Numbered from the stretch's first letter, positions 1 through 8,700 are shown. The stretch: DNA of 64,000 nt from Pseudomonas sp. efr-133-TYG-5 (GCF_030209175.1 NZ_JARVSM010000007.1:248001-312000), one strand, 5' to 3'. Notes: generated by a model from the letters alone, not told the origin. Numbers and translations are program-made.

Positions 1-468
1 CCGAAATCCGAAGCAATCACCCCCACCGAAGTGCAGGCCGTCGACCCGGCCGGCACCGCGCCGCTCGACGATCCGATCACTTGCCTGGCGCGCAGTATCT
101 ACTGGGAAGCCAAGGGCAAGGACACCCCGGAAATGGAAGCGGTGGCCAACGTGGTGATGAATCGCCTCGGCCACGAGGGTTTCCCCGGCACGGTCTGCGA
201 GGTGGTCAAACAGGGCTCGGAATCCAGGAGTTGCCAGTTTTCCTGGTGGTGTGATGGCAAGCCGGATCAGGTCAAGGAAGACGCCGAATATGCGCTGGCC
301 AAGGAAATCGCCGGCAAGGCACTGAACCGCCAGTTGCCGGATCGCACGCGCGGTGCCTTGTATTTCCATGACCGCAACGTCCATCCGAGCTGGGCCAAGG
401 AGTACACCAAGACCGCCGAGACCGGCAAGTTCCTGTTCTACAAACCGGCCGGAGGCGACGCGCGCTAG
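1..468 (+). CDS. SleB-family cell wall hydrolase, 5' truncated
   Basis: The reading frame is open from base 1, so the gene starts before the window; a GTG at 31 is internal. The 155 visible residues match the catalytic domain of the SleB/CwlJ hydrolase_2 family: ARSIYWEAKGK, then AVANVVMNR and a CQFSWW block. These enzymes act on the peptidoglycan glycan strand (lytic transglycosylase or cortex-lytic type). In non-sporulating Pseudomonas the role is wall remodelling. The Glu in YWEAKG is the probable catalytic residue (family knowledge). The N-terminal part, including any signal peptide, is outside the window. The end overlaps the last bases of the convergent LysR gene. Confidence 0.85.
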   Translation, partial: PKSEAITPTEVQAVDPAGTAPLDDPITCLARSIYWEAKGKDTPEMEAVANVVMNRLGHEGFPGTVCEVVKQGSESRSCQFSWWCDGKPDQVKEDAEYALAKEIAGKALNRQLPDRTRGALYFHDRNVHPSWAKEYTKTAETGKFLFYKPAGGDAR

Positions 469-1352
469 GCGCAGATCTGCCGCACACAATCGCGCAGCCA
501 GCGGTGCGCCGGGTCGGCGTCCATGCGCGGGTGCCAGAGCATCGACACCGGGATGTCCGGCAGCAGCAGCGGCAGGCTGAAACTGTGCAGCCCGGCGCGC
601 AGCCTTTCGGTATGGCGCGCCGGCACGCTGGCGATCAGTTCGCTGTCGCGCACCAGCGCCAGGGCGGCAGCAAAACCGCCGACGCTGGTGACAATCGTGC
701 GCGCCAGGCCCAGCCCTTGCAAGGCCTCATCCACCGGCCCGCTGTCACGCCCGCTGCGTGACACCAGCACATGTTCGCCCGCGGCAAAGCGCCTGGCGCT
801 GACCTTGGCGCAACTCAACGCATGGCCGGCGCGCACCACGCCGACGTAACGGTCGCGAAACAGAATACGACTGTGCAAGGTGTCGTCGATGCGCGCGCCG
901 ACCACGCCGGTTTCCAGGTCGACCCGGCCGTCGCGCAGCAGCGTGCTGTCCTTGTCGGTTTTCTGCAGGAAGCGCAGGCGTACTCCCGGCGCCTCCCGGG
1001 CAAGGCGGGCGAGCAGGGCGGCGGCGAAGGTTTCGACAAAACCGTCGCTGCATCTCAGGGTGAAGGTGCGTTGCAATTGCCCGGGATCGAGCAGTTGCGC
1101 CGGGCGCAGCATGGCTTCGGCTTCCTGCACCAGCACGCTGACCCGCTCGCGCAGTTCCAGCGCCCGCGGCGTGGCGACCAGGCCGCGCCCGGCGCGCACC
1201 AGCAGCGGATCACCGGTGGTTTGCCGCAATCGGGCGAGGGCACGACTCATTGCCGACGGGCTCAGATTCAATTGTTCGGCCGCGCGGGCGACGCTGCCTT
1301 CGCGCAGCAGCACATCGAGGGTGATCAGCAGGTTCAGATCCGGCGTGCTCAT
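465..1352 (-). CDS. LysR-family transcriptional regulator
   Basis: 295 residues with an N-terminal winged helix-turn-helix (about residues 6-65; SVARAAEQLNLSPSAMSRAL) and a C-terminal substrate-binding-like effector domain, the normal LysR length. I chose ATG 1352 because the product begins STPDLNLL as in related regulators; an in-frame ATG at 1367 adds five residues. It is divergent from the DHA2 efflux gene at 1456, so it probably controls that gene. The inducer is unknown. Confidence 0.85.
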   Translation of the reverse strand: MSTPDLNLLITLDVLLREGSVARAAEQLNLSPSAMSRALARLRQTTGDPLLVRAGRGLVATPRALELRERVSVLVQEAEAMLRPAQLLDPGQLQRTFTLRCSDGFVETFAAALLARLAREAPGVRLRFLQKTDKDSTLLRDGRVDLETGVVGARIDDTLHSRILFRDRYVGVVRAGHALSCAKVSARRFAAGEHVLVSRSGRDSGPVDEALQGLGLARTIVTSVGGFAAALALVRDSELIASVPARHTERLRAGLHSFSLPLLLPDIPVSMLWHPRMDADPAHRWLRDCVRQICA

Positions 1353-1455
1353 GACATGGCGTTCCATGCAGCTATCGAGTGCAAAGCATGCGTCTTCCGC
1401 CAGGTGCTGTCGAGCCTCAGGCTAGGGGTTCCGAACCTTGCCGAGTGCGCCTGCC

Positions 1456-2868
1456 ATGTCCCGACAACCCCTGAAACCTTCCGCCCGCTGGGCACTGACC
1501 GGCCTGTGTCTGGCGACGCTCATGCCATCGCTCGACACCAGCATCGCCAACGCTGGCCTGCCGACCCTGGCGGTGGCATTCGACGCGTCGTTCCAGCAGG
1601 TGCAATGGATCGTTCTGGCCTATCTGCTCGCGGTCACGACGCTGATCGTCAGCGCCGGGCGCCTCGGTGATCTGTTCGGCCGGCGACGGCTGTTGCTGAT
1701 CGGCATCGGCGTGTTCAGCGCAGCTTCCCTGGCCTGTGCCCTGGCCAGTGCCTGGTGGTGGCTGATCGCGGCGCGGGCCGTGCAAGGGCTGGGAGCGGCG
1801 ATCTTGCTGGCGCTGACCCTGGCGCTGGTGAATGCCGCGGTGCCGAAGGAACGCGCGGGCAGCGCCATGGGCCTGCTCGGCACGATGTCGGCGATCGGCA
1901 CCAGCCTCGGGCCGTCGCTGGGTGGACTGCTGATTGCGCACGTCGGCTGGCCGTGGATGTTTCTGCTCAATCTGCCATTGGGCGTGCTCAATGGCTGGCT
2001 GGTCCACCGGTATCTGCCGAGGGACGAAGTCGCGCGGAAACCACAGCGTTTCGATCTCTGCGGCACTGGCGTGCTGGCGTTGACGCTGGCGGCTTATGCC
2101 TTGGCCATGACGCGCAACAGTGAGGCCTTGCTCAGCGGCGGGTTGCTGCTGCTCAGCGTGGTCGGCAGCGGGTTGTTCATCGTTGTCGAAAAACGCGTCG
2201 GCGCACCGTTGCTGCAACTGTCGCTGCTGCGCGACGTACAGCTGAGCAGCCGCCTGGCGATGACCCTGTTGGTGGCGACGGTGATGATGACCACGCTGGT
2301 GGTCGGGCCGTTTTACCTCAGCCGTGGGCTCAGCCTCGACAGCGCCGCGCTGGGCCTGGCGCTGTCGCTCGGACCGTCGCTGGCGGCCCTCGGCGGCGTG
2401 CCGGCCGGACGCCTGGTGGATCGCTTCGGCGCGCGACGGATGCTGCGCGGCGCGCTAATCGCAATGCTCGGCGGTTGCAGCCTGCTGGCGCTGTTGCCGA
2501 TGCGCCTCGGGCTGCCCGGTTATCTGTTGCCGATGGCGCTGCTGACGCTGGGTTACGCGCTGTTTCAGGCGGCCAACAACAGTGCGGTGATGGCCACGGC
2601 CGAGGCAAATCAGCGCGGCGTCGTCGCGGCGTTGCTGGGACTGGCGCGCAATCTGGGGCTGATCAGCGGCGCAGCGGCAATGGGCGCGCTGTTCGCCGCG
2701 GCCAGCGCTGACCCGACCCAGGCCTCGCCCGGCGCGATCGCCGGCGCTGTGCACCTGACGTTCGCGCTGGCAACTGGATTGCTGCTGTTGGCGTTGAGCC
2801 TGGCCAGCGTCGCGACTCGGGTCAGAGCGGGTGCTCGCGAGCCGGGAAAAACAGTTCGAAGCAGGTGA
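1456..2868 (+). CDS. MFS transporter, DHA2 (EmrB/QacA-like) family
   Basis: 470 residues, strongly hydrophobic, with about 14 membrane segments as in drug:H+ antiporter family 2. MFS motif A is visible as GRLGDLFGRRR after the second helix, and the N-terminus carries LMPSLDTSIANAGLP, the DHA2 TM1 signature. It is likely an inner-membrane proton-coupled exporter of toxic organic compounds. ATG 1456 is preferred; an upstream TTG at 1438 has a better-spaced AGGGGT and would add six residues. It is divergent from a LysR gene. Its last 47 bases overlap the convergent sensor kinase gene. Confidence 0.85.
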   Translation: MSRQPLKPSARWALTGLCLATLMPSLDTSIANAGLPTLAVAFDASFQQVQWIVLAYLLAVTTLIVSAGRLGDLFGRRRLLLIGIGVFSAASLACALASAWWWLIAARAVQGLGAAILLALTLALVNAAVPKERAGSAMGLLGTMSAIGTSLGPSLGGLLIAHVGWPWMFLLNLPLGVLNGWLVHRYLPRDEVARKPQRFDLCGTGVLALTLAAYALAMTRNSEALLSGGLLLLSVVGSGLFIVVEKRVGAPLLQLSLLRDVQLSSRLAMTLLVATVMMTTLVVGPFYLSRGLSLDSAALGLALSLGPSLAALGGVPAGRLVDRFGARRMLRGALIAMLGGCSLLALLPMRLGLPGYLLPMALLTLGYALFQAANNSAVMATAEANQRGVVAALLGLARNLGLISGAAAMGALFAAASADPTQASPGAIAGAVHLTFALATGLLLLALSLASVATRVRAGAREPGKTVRSR

Positions 2869-4228
2869 TGCCATCGGCGCTGCTGACCCGGTAGCGACCC
2901 TGGTGCAGCTGCATGATGGTCGCGACGATCGACAGGCCGAGGCCGTTGGACTGCGCCGAGCGCTCGCGAGACGGGTCGACACGATAGAAGCGCTCGAACA
3001 GCCGCGCCAGGTGCTCGGCGGGAATGCTGCTGCCGTGGTTGCGCACCCGCAGGTAGGCGCCGTCCGGTTCGGCGACGGCTTCGACCTGCATCGTCGAATC
3101 CGCGGCGCCGTACTTGATCGCGTTGGCACACAGATTGGCCAGGGCCCGGCGCAGCAGCATCGGTTCGGCCCAGATCACGCCGCTGCCATGGGCCTCGATG
3201 CTGATGCCGACATCCGCCGCCAGGCCTTCGAAGTAATCGGCGATGCGTTGCATCTCCTCGGCGGCATCCAGTTCCTGGCGCTGGCTCAGGGCCGAGGCCG
3301 GGTCGGTACGCGCCAGGAACAGCATGTTGTCGAGCATCCGTGCCAGTCGCTCGAGTTCTTCGACATTGGACGCGAGCAGTTGCTGATAGGCCTCGATGCT
3401 GCGCTGCTGGTGCAGGGCAACCTGGGTTTCGCCGAGCAGGTTGTTGATCGGCGTGCGCAGTTCGTGGGCCATGTCGGTGGACACCTGGCTCAACTGTGCA
3501 AAACCGGTGTTGAGGCGGTCGAGCATGGCGTTGAACGCTGCGATCATCGGCTGCAATTCCCGCGGCGTGCCATTGCTGTCGAGGCGCTCGCCGAGGTTGC
3601 CGACGCCGATGCCGTGGGCGTGCTGCGCCAGGCGGCGCAACGGCAGCAGGCCGCGATACACCAGCAGGCAGCCGGTCAGCGCCAGCAGCAACGCCGCCAG
3701 CGACGCCAGGCCATACACGCTGAGGCGGTAATTGGCGAGCATCGCCGTGCGCTCGCTCATCAGCCGTCCGGTCAGCACTTGCAGGTTGCCGAGGTCGCCG
3801 GAGTCGATGGTCGCCGCCACGGCGGAAAACGGTACGCCGTCGATACTCGGCAGATGCTGTACGTCATTGAGTGTCATGGCGTGGTCGACAGGCACGGGCG
3901 GCAGGGTGGGCGGGGTGAGATTGCCGGGGTTGACCACCAGCAACGGCGGTTTGCCGGGGGCGCCAATGGTCAGCAGCGCCTCATGGTTGCCGAGCATGTT
4001 CTGGAACAGCGCCGGTTTGGTCTTGATCAGCTCCAGGGTGTTGCTGTCGTTGAGGAAGGTGCGCAACTGATCGACGCGGCTGACCAGGGAAATGTCATCG
4101 CGGCGGATCAGTTGCGCTTCCATTTCGCTGTACAGCGCGGCGCCAAGGCCCGCCAGCGAGGCAAACCCGAGCAGGGCGAACAGCAGCGCCAGGCGCAGGG
4201 TCAGGGAATAACTGCCGGCAATCTTCAT
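2822..4228 (-). CDS. Heavy-metal-type sensor histidine kinase (CusS/CopS-like)
   Basis: 468 residues: TM1 near residues 9-30, a periplasmic region to about residue 165, TM2, HAMP, HisKA with DMAHELRTPINNL (phospho-His), and HATPase with NLCANAIKYG and SNGLGLSIV. Length and layout fit heavy-metal sensor kinases that detect periplasmic Cu(I)/Ag(I). The start codon overlaps the regulator stop by four bases (ATGA), so the two are translationally coupled. It partners the OmpR-type regulator at 4225-4896. The metal specificity is inferred from family resemblance and the adjacent cop-box-like site, not from visible metal ligands. Confidence 0.88.
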   Translation of the reverse strand: MKIAGSYSLTLRLALLFALLGFASLAGLGAALYSEMEAQLIRRDDISLVSRVDQLRTFLNDSNTLELIKTKPALFQNMLGNHEALLTIGAPGKPPLLVVNPGNLTPPTLPPVPVDHAMTLNDVQHLPSIDGVPFSAVAATIDSGDLGNLQVLTGRLMSERTAMLANYRLSVYGLASLAALLLALTGCLLVYRGLLPLRRLAQHAHGIGVGNLGERLDSNGTPRELQPMIAAFNAMLDRLNTGFAQLSQVSTDMAHELRTPINNLLGETQVALHQQRSIEAYQQLLASNVEELERLARMLDNMLFLARTDPASALSQRQELDAAEEMQRIADYFEGLAADVGISIEAHGSGVIWAEPMLLRRALANLCANAIKYGAADSTMQVEAVAEPDGAYLRVRNHGSSIPAEHLARLFERFYRVDPSRERSAQSNGLGLSIVATIMQLHQGRYRVSSADGITCFELFFPAREHPL

Positions 4229-4896
4229 GGCTGGGTGTCGAAGCGGTAGCCGATGCCGCGCACGCTGTGGATCAGCTTGAGCGGGAACGGATCGTCGATT
4301 TTCTGCCGCAGGCGGCGCACGGCGACATCGACCACATTGGTGTCGCTGTCGAAATTCATGTCCCACACCCGCGAGGCGATCAGCGAGCGCGACAGCACCT
4401 GCCCGGTATGCGTGGCGAACAGTTGCAGCAAGGCGAACTCCTTGTTGGTCAGGGTGATCCGCGTGCCGTCGCGGCTGACCCGGCGCTTGAGCACGTCGAT
4501 GTGCAGATCGGCCACCTGCAGGTGTTCGTCCTCGTGGATCGGGCCGCGCCGGGTCAGCGTGCGCAGGCGCGCCACCAGTTCGGCGAAGGAGAACGGCTTG
4601 ATCAGGTAGTCGTCGGCGCCCAGCTCGAGGCCCTTGACCCGGTCGGCGATGTCGTCGCGGGCGGTGAGGAACAGCACCGGCGTGTCGGCTTCCTTGCGCA
4701 GCCGGCGCAGCACCTCCCAGCCGTCCATTTTCGGCATCATCACATCCAGCACGATCACGTCGAAGCGCTGTTCCTGCGCCAGGTGCAGGCCATCGGCGCC
4801 GTCGCGCGCCAGGCTCACGCTGTAGCCCAGTTCCTGCAAGCCATTGAGCAGGTAGTTGCCGGCCTTGGGTTCATCTTCGACAACCAGGATATTCAT
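4225..4896 (-). CDS. OmpR-family response regulator, heavy-metal type (CopR/CusR-like)
   Basis: 223 residues with a receiver domain (DVIVLDVMMPKMDGWEVL carries the phospho-acceptor Asp; Lys in the LIKPFSF region) and a C-terminal winged-helix OmpR domain (SRVWDMNF, NVVDVAVRRLRQKID). It is coupled by overlap to the downstream kinase and lies 12 bases after the DUF2790 gene. The C-terminal helix sequence is typical of CusR/CopR/CzcR regulators. Likely targets are its own operon, via the site at 5259-5273, and copper or silver resistance genes elsewhere. Confidence 0.9.
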   Translation of the reverse strand: MNILVVEDEPKAGNYLLNGLQELGYSVSLARDGADGLHLAQEQRFDVIVLDVMMPKMDGWEVLRRLRKEADTPVLFLTARDDIADRVKGLELGADDYLIKPFSFAELVARLRTLTRRGPIHEDEHLQVADLHIDVLKRRVSRDGTRITLTNKEFALLQLFATHTGQVLSRSLIASRVWDMNFDSDTNVVDVAVRRLRQKIDDPFPLKLIHSVRGIGYRFDTQP

Positions 4897-4908
4897 GGAC
4901 GATGGGCC

Positions 4909-5166
4909 TCAATGGTCATTGATGCAGCCGCTGCCTTGCACGTCGTAGTCCAGCACATGTTCGCGGCCCTGGTGGTCGAGGTAGTCGAGCCGTGCCGGAA
5001 TCACCCCGCAGGCCTGAGAAATATCGGTGCTGGACAGCACTTTGTCGACATCCAGATGCACGTGGAAGGCATTCTTGTCGTGAATCACCGTGGTGTCGGG
5101 CGAGGGGGCGGCGAACACCGCAGCACTGGCGAGGAGGGCGCTGAAGGCAAGGATCAGGGTTTTCAT
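4909..5166 (-). CDS. DUF2790 family small exported protein
   Basis: 85 residues with a clear signal peptide (cut near VFAAPSP) and the DUF2790 core: CGVIPARLDYLDHQG, then LDYDVQGSGC. The mature protein has two cysteines, probably a disulfide in the periplasm. It heads an operon with the response regulator and kinase. Function is unknown; co-transcription with a metal-type two-component system suggests it is induced by metal or envelope stress. A second copy is in the cyn operon (14200-14436). Confidence 0.85.
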   Translation of the reverse strand: MKTLILAFSALLASAAVFAAPSPDTTVIHDKNAFHVHLDVDKVLSSTDISQACGVIPARLDYLDHQGREHVLDYDVQGSGCINDH

Positions 5167-5258
5167 GATGAGTCACTCGTGTGGCTGAAGAAGATCGGCG
5201 TTGGCGCCGGGACAACTTCAGGCTACCGAGCGATCCGCACGGCAAACCGACAACTCAA

Positions 5259-5273
5259 TGACAAATCTGTAAT
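5259..5273. promoter_or_regulatory. cop-box-like operator
   Basis: TGACAAATCTGTAAT is an imperfect dyad resembling the CopR/CusR recognition sequence (TGACA-N5-TGTAAT). It lies 93 bases upstream of the DUF2790-regulator-kinase operon, where an autoregulatory site would be expected. Binding is inferred. Confidence 0.5.
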
Positions 5274-5288
5274 GAAAGGGCGGGAGGG

Positions 5289-5323
5289 CTGACGGCGAGG
5301 TTTTTATGTACCGCCGCCGTCAG
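5289..5323 (-). terminator. Possible terminator of the YkuD-type transpeptidase gene
   Basis: A 9-bp inverted repeat, CTGACGGCG at 5289-5297 and CGCCGTCAG at 5315-5323, lies about 50 bases after the stop of the minus-strand L,D-transpeptidase. The loop is long (17 nt) and no clear U-tract follows, so the call is weak. Confidence 0.3.
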
Positions 5324-5376
5324 TTGCCAGAGGGGGGAGGAGCACATCGCCGCCTGCGCCAGCCCCCCCGCACGGC

Positions 5377-6090
5377 TCAGCTGCCGTGGGTGCTGAGGAT
5401 GCTGGCGATCTGTTGCGGCTGGCAGTTGAGGTACGGCGAGGATTTCAGCCACTTCTGGTCCGGGTACCAGGAGAACATGTACTGGCCGTTCTTCAGGCTG
5501 TCGATCACCCGTTTGGCCACTTGCGGCCGCACGGCCGGGCAACCCTGGCTGCGGCCGATGCGGCCCTGGCGCTTGCTCCACAGCGGATTCACGTAGTCGG
5601 CGGCATGGATGACAATGGCGCGGTCGCGGGCCATGTCGTTGAAGCCCGGCTCCAGGCCGTCCATGCGCAGCGAATAACCGTGGCTGCCTTCGTAGCTTTC
5701 TTGCGTGCGGAACAGGCCGAGGCTGGACTGATAACTGCCTTCGCGATTGGAGAACTGGGTGGCGAAGTTTTCCCCGGAGTTCGACCCGTGGGCGACCAGA
5801 TCGCGCAGGATCAGCTTCTTCTTCGCCAGGTCGAAGATCCACAGGCGCCGCTCGGTGGACGGCTGCGAGTAATCGATGATCGCCAGGTGACGCGATTGCC
5901 GGGCGCCGTTGTTGATCGCGCATTGCATGGCGTTCAATGCACCTTTCAGCGCCTGGGGATTGAGTTCCGGCGCGGCGTGCGCGAGGCTGGTGTACAAGAC
6001 CGGCGAAGCGCCGCCGGCGGCAAACACGGGGCTGGCCAGCACGCCAAGGGCGGTGGCAGTCAGCAGAAGTCGGCGCAAAAACGTCAACAT
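5377..6090 (-). CDS. Murein L,D-transpeptidase catalytic domain protein (YkuD_2 type)
   Basis: 237 residues with a signal peptide (cut near VFAAGGA) and a YkuD_2-type catalytic domain. The active site is visible as HAADY followed by GRSQGCPAVRP, with Cys as nucleophile. Such enzymes exchange or crosslink peptidoglycan stem peptides, or anchor proteins to them, in the periplasm. It is divergent from a second, larger L,D-transpeptidase at 6241; the 150-base spacer must hold both promoters. The two enzymes belong to different subfamilies and are not a tandem duplication. Confidence 0.85.
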   Translation of the reverse strand: MLTFLRRLLLTATALGVLASPVFAAGGASPVLYTSLAHAAPELNPQALKGALNAMQCAINNGARQSRHLAIIDYSQPSTERRLWIFDLAKKKLILRDLVAHGSNSGENFATQFSNREGSYQSSLGLFRTQESYEGSHGYSLRMDGLEPGFNDMARDRAIVIHAADYVNPLWSKRQGRIGRSQGCPAVRPQVAKRVIDSLKNGQYMFSWYPDQKWLKSSPYLNCQPQQIASILSTHGS

Positions 6091-6240
6091 TTACAGTAAG
6101 TCCTCGCTTGCTACTTGTTTGGCACTTAGGCTCCTGACGTCCAGTCGTCCCCGGCAGACCCGCGAATCGGGCCTGACTGTTCACCGCACCTGAGGTAAGG
6201 TTGACCGTCATCTGGACGGCCATGGATTGGAGTAAAGCAG

Positions 6241-7845
6241 TTGTTCAAAAAGTACGCATGCTACTTGAGCATTTGTTTGCTCGCTGCGCCGTTTGTCGCT
6301 TGTGGCGAAGAACCGTTGCCGACGCTGCCGACGCCCACGCTGGAGCTGCCGGTAGAACCGCAGACGCCGTTGCAGGCGGTGCTGATCGGTCTGTCCCAGG
6401 CATGCCCGACCGTGGCCGCGCACCTCAGCGGCCCGGCGCTGGAGCAATTGCAGGCGTTCTATCAGCAGCAGGACTGGCTGCCGGTGTGGGCGCAGGGCGG
6501 ACGGTTAGCGGCCTTGCAGGGGCAGTTGCAACTGCTGGCCGACGACGGCCTCAACCCGAAACGCTACCCGGTGGCGGCCAATGCGCCGCAGGACGGCGAG
6601 CTCTGCGCCGACATCGACATCAGCCGCTATTACCTGCAAGCCTTGCAGGATCTGCACTTTGGGCGGCTGCTGCAATCGCACTTCGAGCCGCTCTGGCATG
6701 CCGACGACACGCCACGTGACCGCCAGACCGAATTGCTCGCCATCGCCGTACCGGGCCTGCACGACATCCCGGCGGCCTTCGATCTGGCCCGGCCGCGTCT
6801 GGCGCAATACCAGAACCTGCGTCATCTCTACGCTGCGCAACGTCTGCAGGCTCTGCCGCACTGGCAAGCCGTCGGCAACGGCCCGCTGCTGCGCCCGGAC
6901 ATGGAAGACAAACGTGTGCCGGAACTGGCCCAACGGCTGTACAACGAGGGCTACCTGAGCAGCGTCGTCGGCAGCGCCGACACCGCCTATCACGGTGTGC
7001 TGGTGGACGCGGTGAAAAGCTTCCAGGCCAATCACTCGCTGCAGGCTGACGGCGTAGTCGGGCCGGGCACCATTGCCGAACTCAACATCAGTCCGCTGAC
7101 GCGTCGCGAACAGCTGCGGGTCAACCTCGAACGCTTCCGCTGGCTGGCCCAGGACATGGAGCCCGATGGCCTGCTGGTCAACGTCGCCGCCGCCGAACTG
7201 ACCCTGTATCAGGGCGGCCTGCCGGTGTGGCAGACCCGCACCCAGGTCGGCCGCGCCGAGCGCCAGACCCCGCTGCTCAAGTCGCGGGTCACGCGCCTGA
7301 CCCTCAACCCGACCTGGACCGTGCCACCGACGATCTGGAAGGAAGACAAACTGCCGGAGATCCGCAAGGACCAGACCTTCCTCAGTCGGCAGAACCTGCA
7401 AGTCCTCGACGCCAACGGTCAGCCCCTGGCGGCCGCGGACATCGACTGGGACAACCCGGGCAATATCCTCCTGCGCCAGGACGCCGGGCCGCGCAATCCA
7501 CTAGGGCAAATGGTCATCCGCTTCCCCAACCCGTTCTCGGTGTACCTGCACGACACGCCGAGCAAGGCGCTGTTCGACAAGGGCCCACGGGCCTTCAGTT
7601 CCGGCTGCGTGCGGGTCGAGCATCCGCTGAAGCTGCGCGATCTGTTGCTGACGCCGGCGGAGAAGGCCCGCACCGAGACCTTGCTCGCCACGGGCACCAC
7701 CCATGAGTTTCGTCTCTCGGCGCCGGTGCCGATCCTCATGACGTATTGGACGGTGCAGGTCGACAACCACGGTCGCGTGCAGTACGCGCCGGACATCTAC
7801 AGCCGTGACAGCGCGCTGCTGGCCGGCCTCGACCGGGCGCACTGA
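6241..7845 (+). CDS. L,D-transpeptidase family protein (YcbB-like, PG-binding plus YkuD)
   Basis: 534 residues. A TTG start is chosen because GGAG lies 8 bases upstream and the product then begins with a signal sequence ending at a possible lipobox (FVAC; Phe at -3 is unusual). Order of domains: N-terminal scaffold, a peptidoglycan-binding domain (AVKSFQANHSLQADGVVG), then a YkuD domain with His in LHDTPSKALF and the catalytic FSSGCVRVEHP. This layout is that of YcbB/LdtD, which forms 3-3 crosslinks and can confer beta-lactam tolerance. It ends three bases from the convergent DoxX-family gene. Confidence 0.88.
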   Translation: MFKKYACYLSICLLAAPFVACGEEPLPTLPTPTLELPVEPQTPLQAVLIGLSQACPTVAAHLSGPALEQLQAFYQQQDWLPVWAQGGRLAALQGQLQLLADDGLNPKRYPVAANAPQDGELCADIDISRYYLQALQDLHFGRLLQSHFEPLWHADDTPRDRQTELLAIAVPGLHDIPAAFDLARPRLAQYQNLRHLYAAQRLQALPHWQAVGNGPLLRPDMEDKRVPELAQRLYNEGYLSSVVGSADTAYHGVLVDAVKSFQANHSLQADGVVGPGTIAELNISPLTRREQLRVNLERFRWLAQDMEPDGLLVNVAAAELTLYQGGLPVWQTRTQVGRAERQTPLLKSRVTRLTLNPTWTVPPTIWKEDKLPEIRKDQTFLSRQNLQVLDANGQPLAAADIDWDNPGNILLRQDAGPRNPLGQMVIRFPNPFSVYLHDTPSKALFDKGPRAFSSGCVRVEHPLKLRDLLLTPAEKARTETLLATGTTHEFRLSAPVPILMTYWTVQVDNHGRVQYAPDIYSRDSALLAGLDRAH

Positions 7846-7848
7846 GGT

Positions 7849-8361
7849 TTACGCGCCACGGCGCCAGAAGCGCCGGGCCAGCCAGGCATCGATGCTCAAC
7901 CTGCCGGCCCCGGCGAACACCAGCGGCACCAGCGCGGCGAGGTAGATCGCCGGCAGTTTGAAGTTGCCGAAGCCCTTGTTGGTGATCGCGTAGCCCTGAG
8001 CCAGTTCGCTCAGGGTCGACCAGTCGGCCGGCCAGTGCACGGCGGCGGTGGCGACGATGGTCACGACGATCAGCGCCATCGCCGAGAATCGCGTACCGAG
8101 GCCGATCAGGATCGCCACGGCGCCGATCAATTCCGCCCACATCGACAACTCCCAGTTGAGAGTCGCGGGCAGGTGATCGAAGGGAAAGGGGAAGCGTTCC
8201 TGGATGTCTTCGAACCAGTTCTGGCCGTTGAATTTCTCCAGGCCCGATTCGAAGAATTCCCAGGCAATGAACAGGCGCAGGGTCAGCGGCGCCAGCCACT
8301 GGCCGGCGCGATCGAGGTTCAGGTGCAGGCCTTTGACGGCGGTCGAGAGAGCTGTGGTCAT
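7849..8361 (-). CDS. hvfX: DoxX-family membrane protein, HvfX type
   Basis: 170 residues with four predicted membrane helices and the DoxX features LRLFIAWEFFESGLEKFNG and MWAELIGAVAILIGLG. It is the next gene after an HvfA-like precursor on the same strand (56-base gap). In characterised hvf/buf metallophore clusters the order is precursor, MNIO enzyme, partner protein, DoxX; only the first and last are here. The role of HvfX is unknown; a redox or membrane partner in peptide maturation or export is suggested by its conserved association. The symbol rests on context. Confidence 0.72.
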   Translation of the reverse strand: MTTALSTAVKGLHLNLDRAGQWLAPLTLRLFIAWEFFESGLEKFNGQNWFEDIQERFPFPFDHLPATLNWELSMWAELIGAVAILIGLGTRFSAMALIVVTIVATAAVHWPADWSTLSELAQGYAITNKGFGNFKLPAIYLAALVPLVFAGAGRLSIDAWLARRFWRRGA

Positions 8362-8417
8362 GAAAAGGGCTCCGGTCAGTCAGAGAAAAAGGGGCCGCGG
8401 CGTGCCCCGTGCAGGGT

Positions 8418-8621
8418 TTACTCGCTGGCGCCGCACTTGCCTTCGCCGCATTTGCCTTCCGCGGTTTTTTCCGCGCTGTCGGTGGCGGCCTGCGCCTGGC
8501 TGTAGCCGTGTTCCAGAGGCTTGGTGCGGAAGGCTTCGGAGGCCGACGCGGCGTTGGCCAGGGTCAGGCCGCCGGCCAGCAGCAGGCCGAGGGTCAGGGA
8601 AGTTTTCGAGAGTCGGTTCAT
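8418..8621 (-). CDS. hvfA: HvfA-like RiPP precursor with two EGKCG motifs
   Basis: 67 residues: a cleavable signal peptide (about residues 1-28, ending ANAASAS) and a short mature part ending AEGKCGEGKCGASE. Tandem EGKCG motifs are the hallmark of HvfA precursors, whose cysteines are converted by an MNIO (DUF692) enzyme with its partner to oxazolone/thioamide copper-binding groups (family knowledge). ATG 8621 is preceded by GGAG seven bases upstream; an earlier in-frame Met at 8639 lacks a good site. Neither the MNIO nor the HvfC partner is in this window, so modification must be supplied in trans or does not occur. Confidence 0.78.
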   Translation of the reverse strand: MNRLSKTSLTLGLLLAGGLTLANAASASEAFRTKPLEHGYSQAQAATDSAEKTAEGKCGEGKCGASE

Positions 8622-8700
8622 GGTCAATCTCCGTCGCATTGAGTGAGTGGCAGGGCCGGACCGGCAGTGACGGTCGACAGGTGCATTTCAGCGTCGGGGT

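Noticed and set aside
1417..2217. Long minus-strand reading frame across the DHA2 transporter (266 codons)
   Set aside because: Gln-, Arg- and His-rich composition, typical of the antisense of a GC-rich gene; no ribosome site and no family resemblance.
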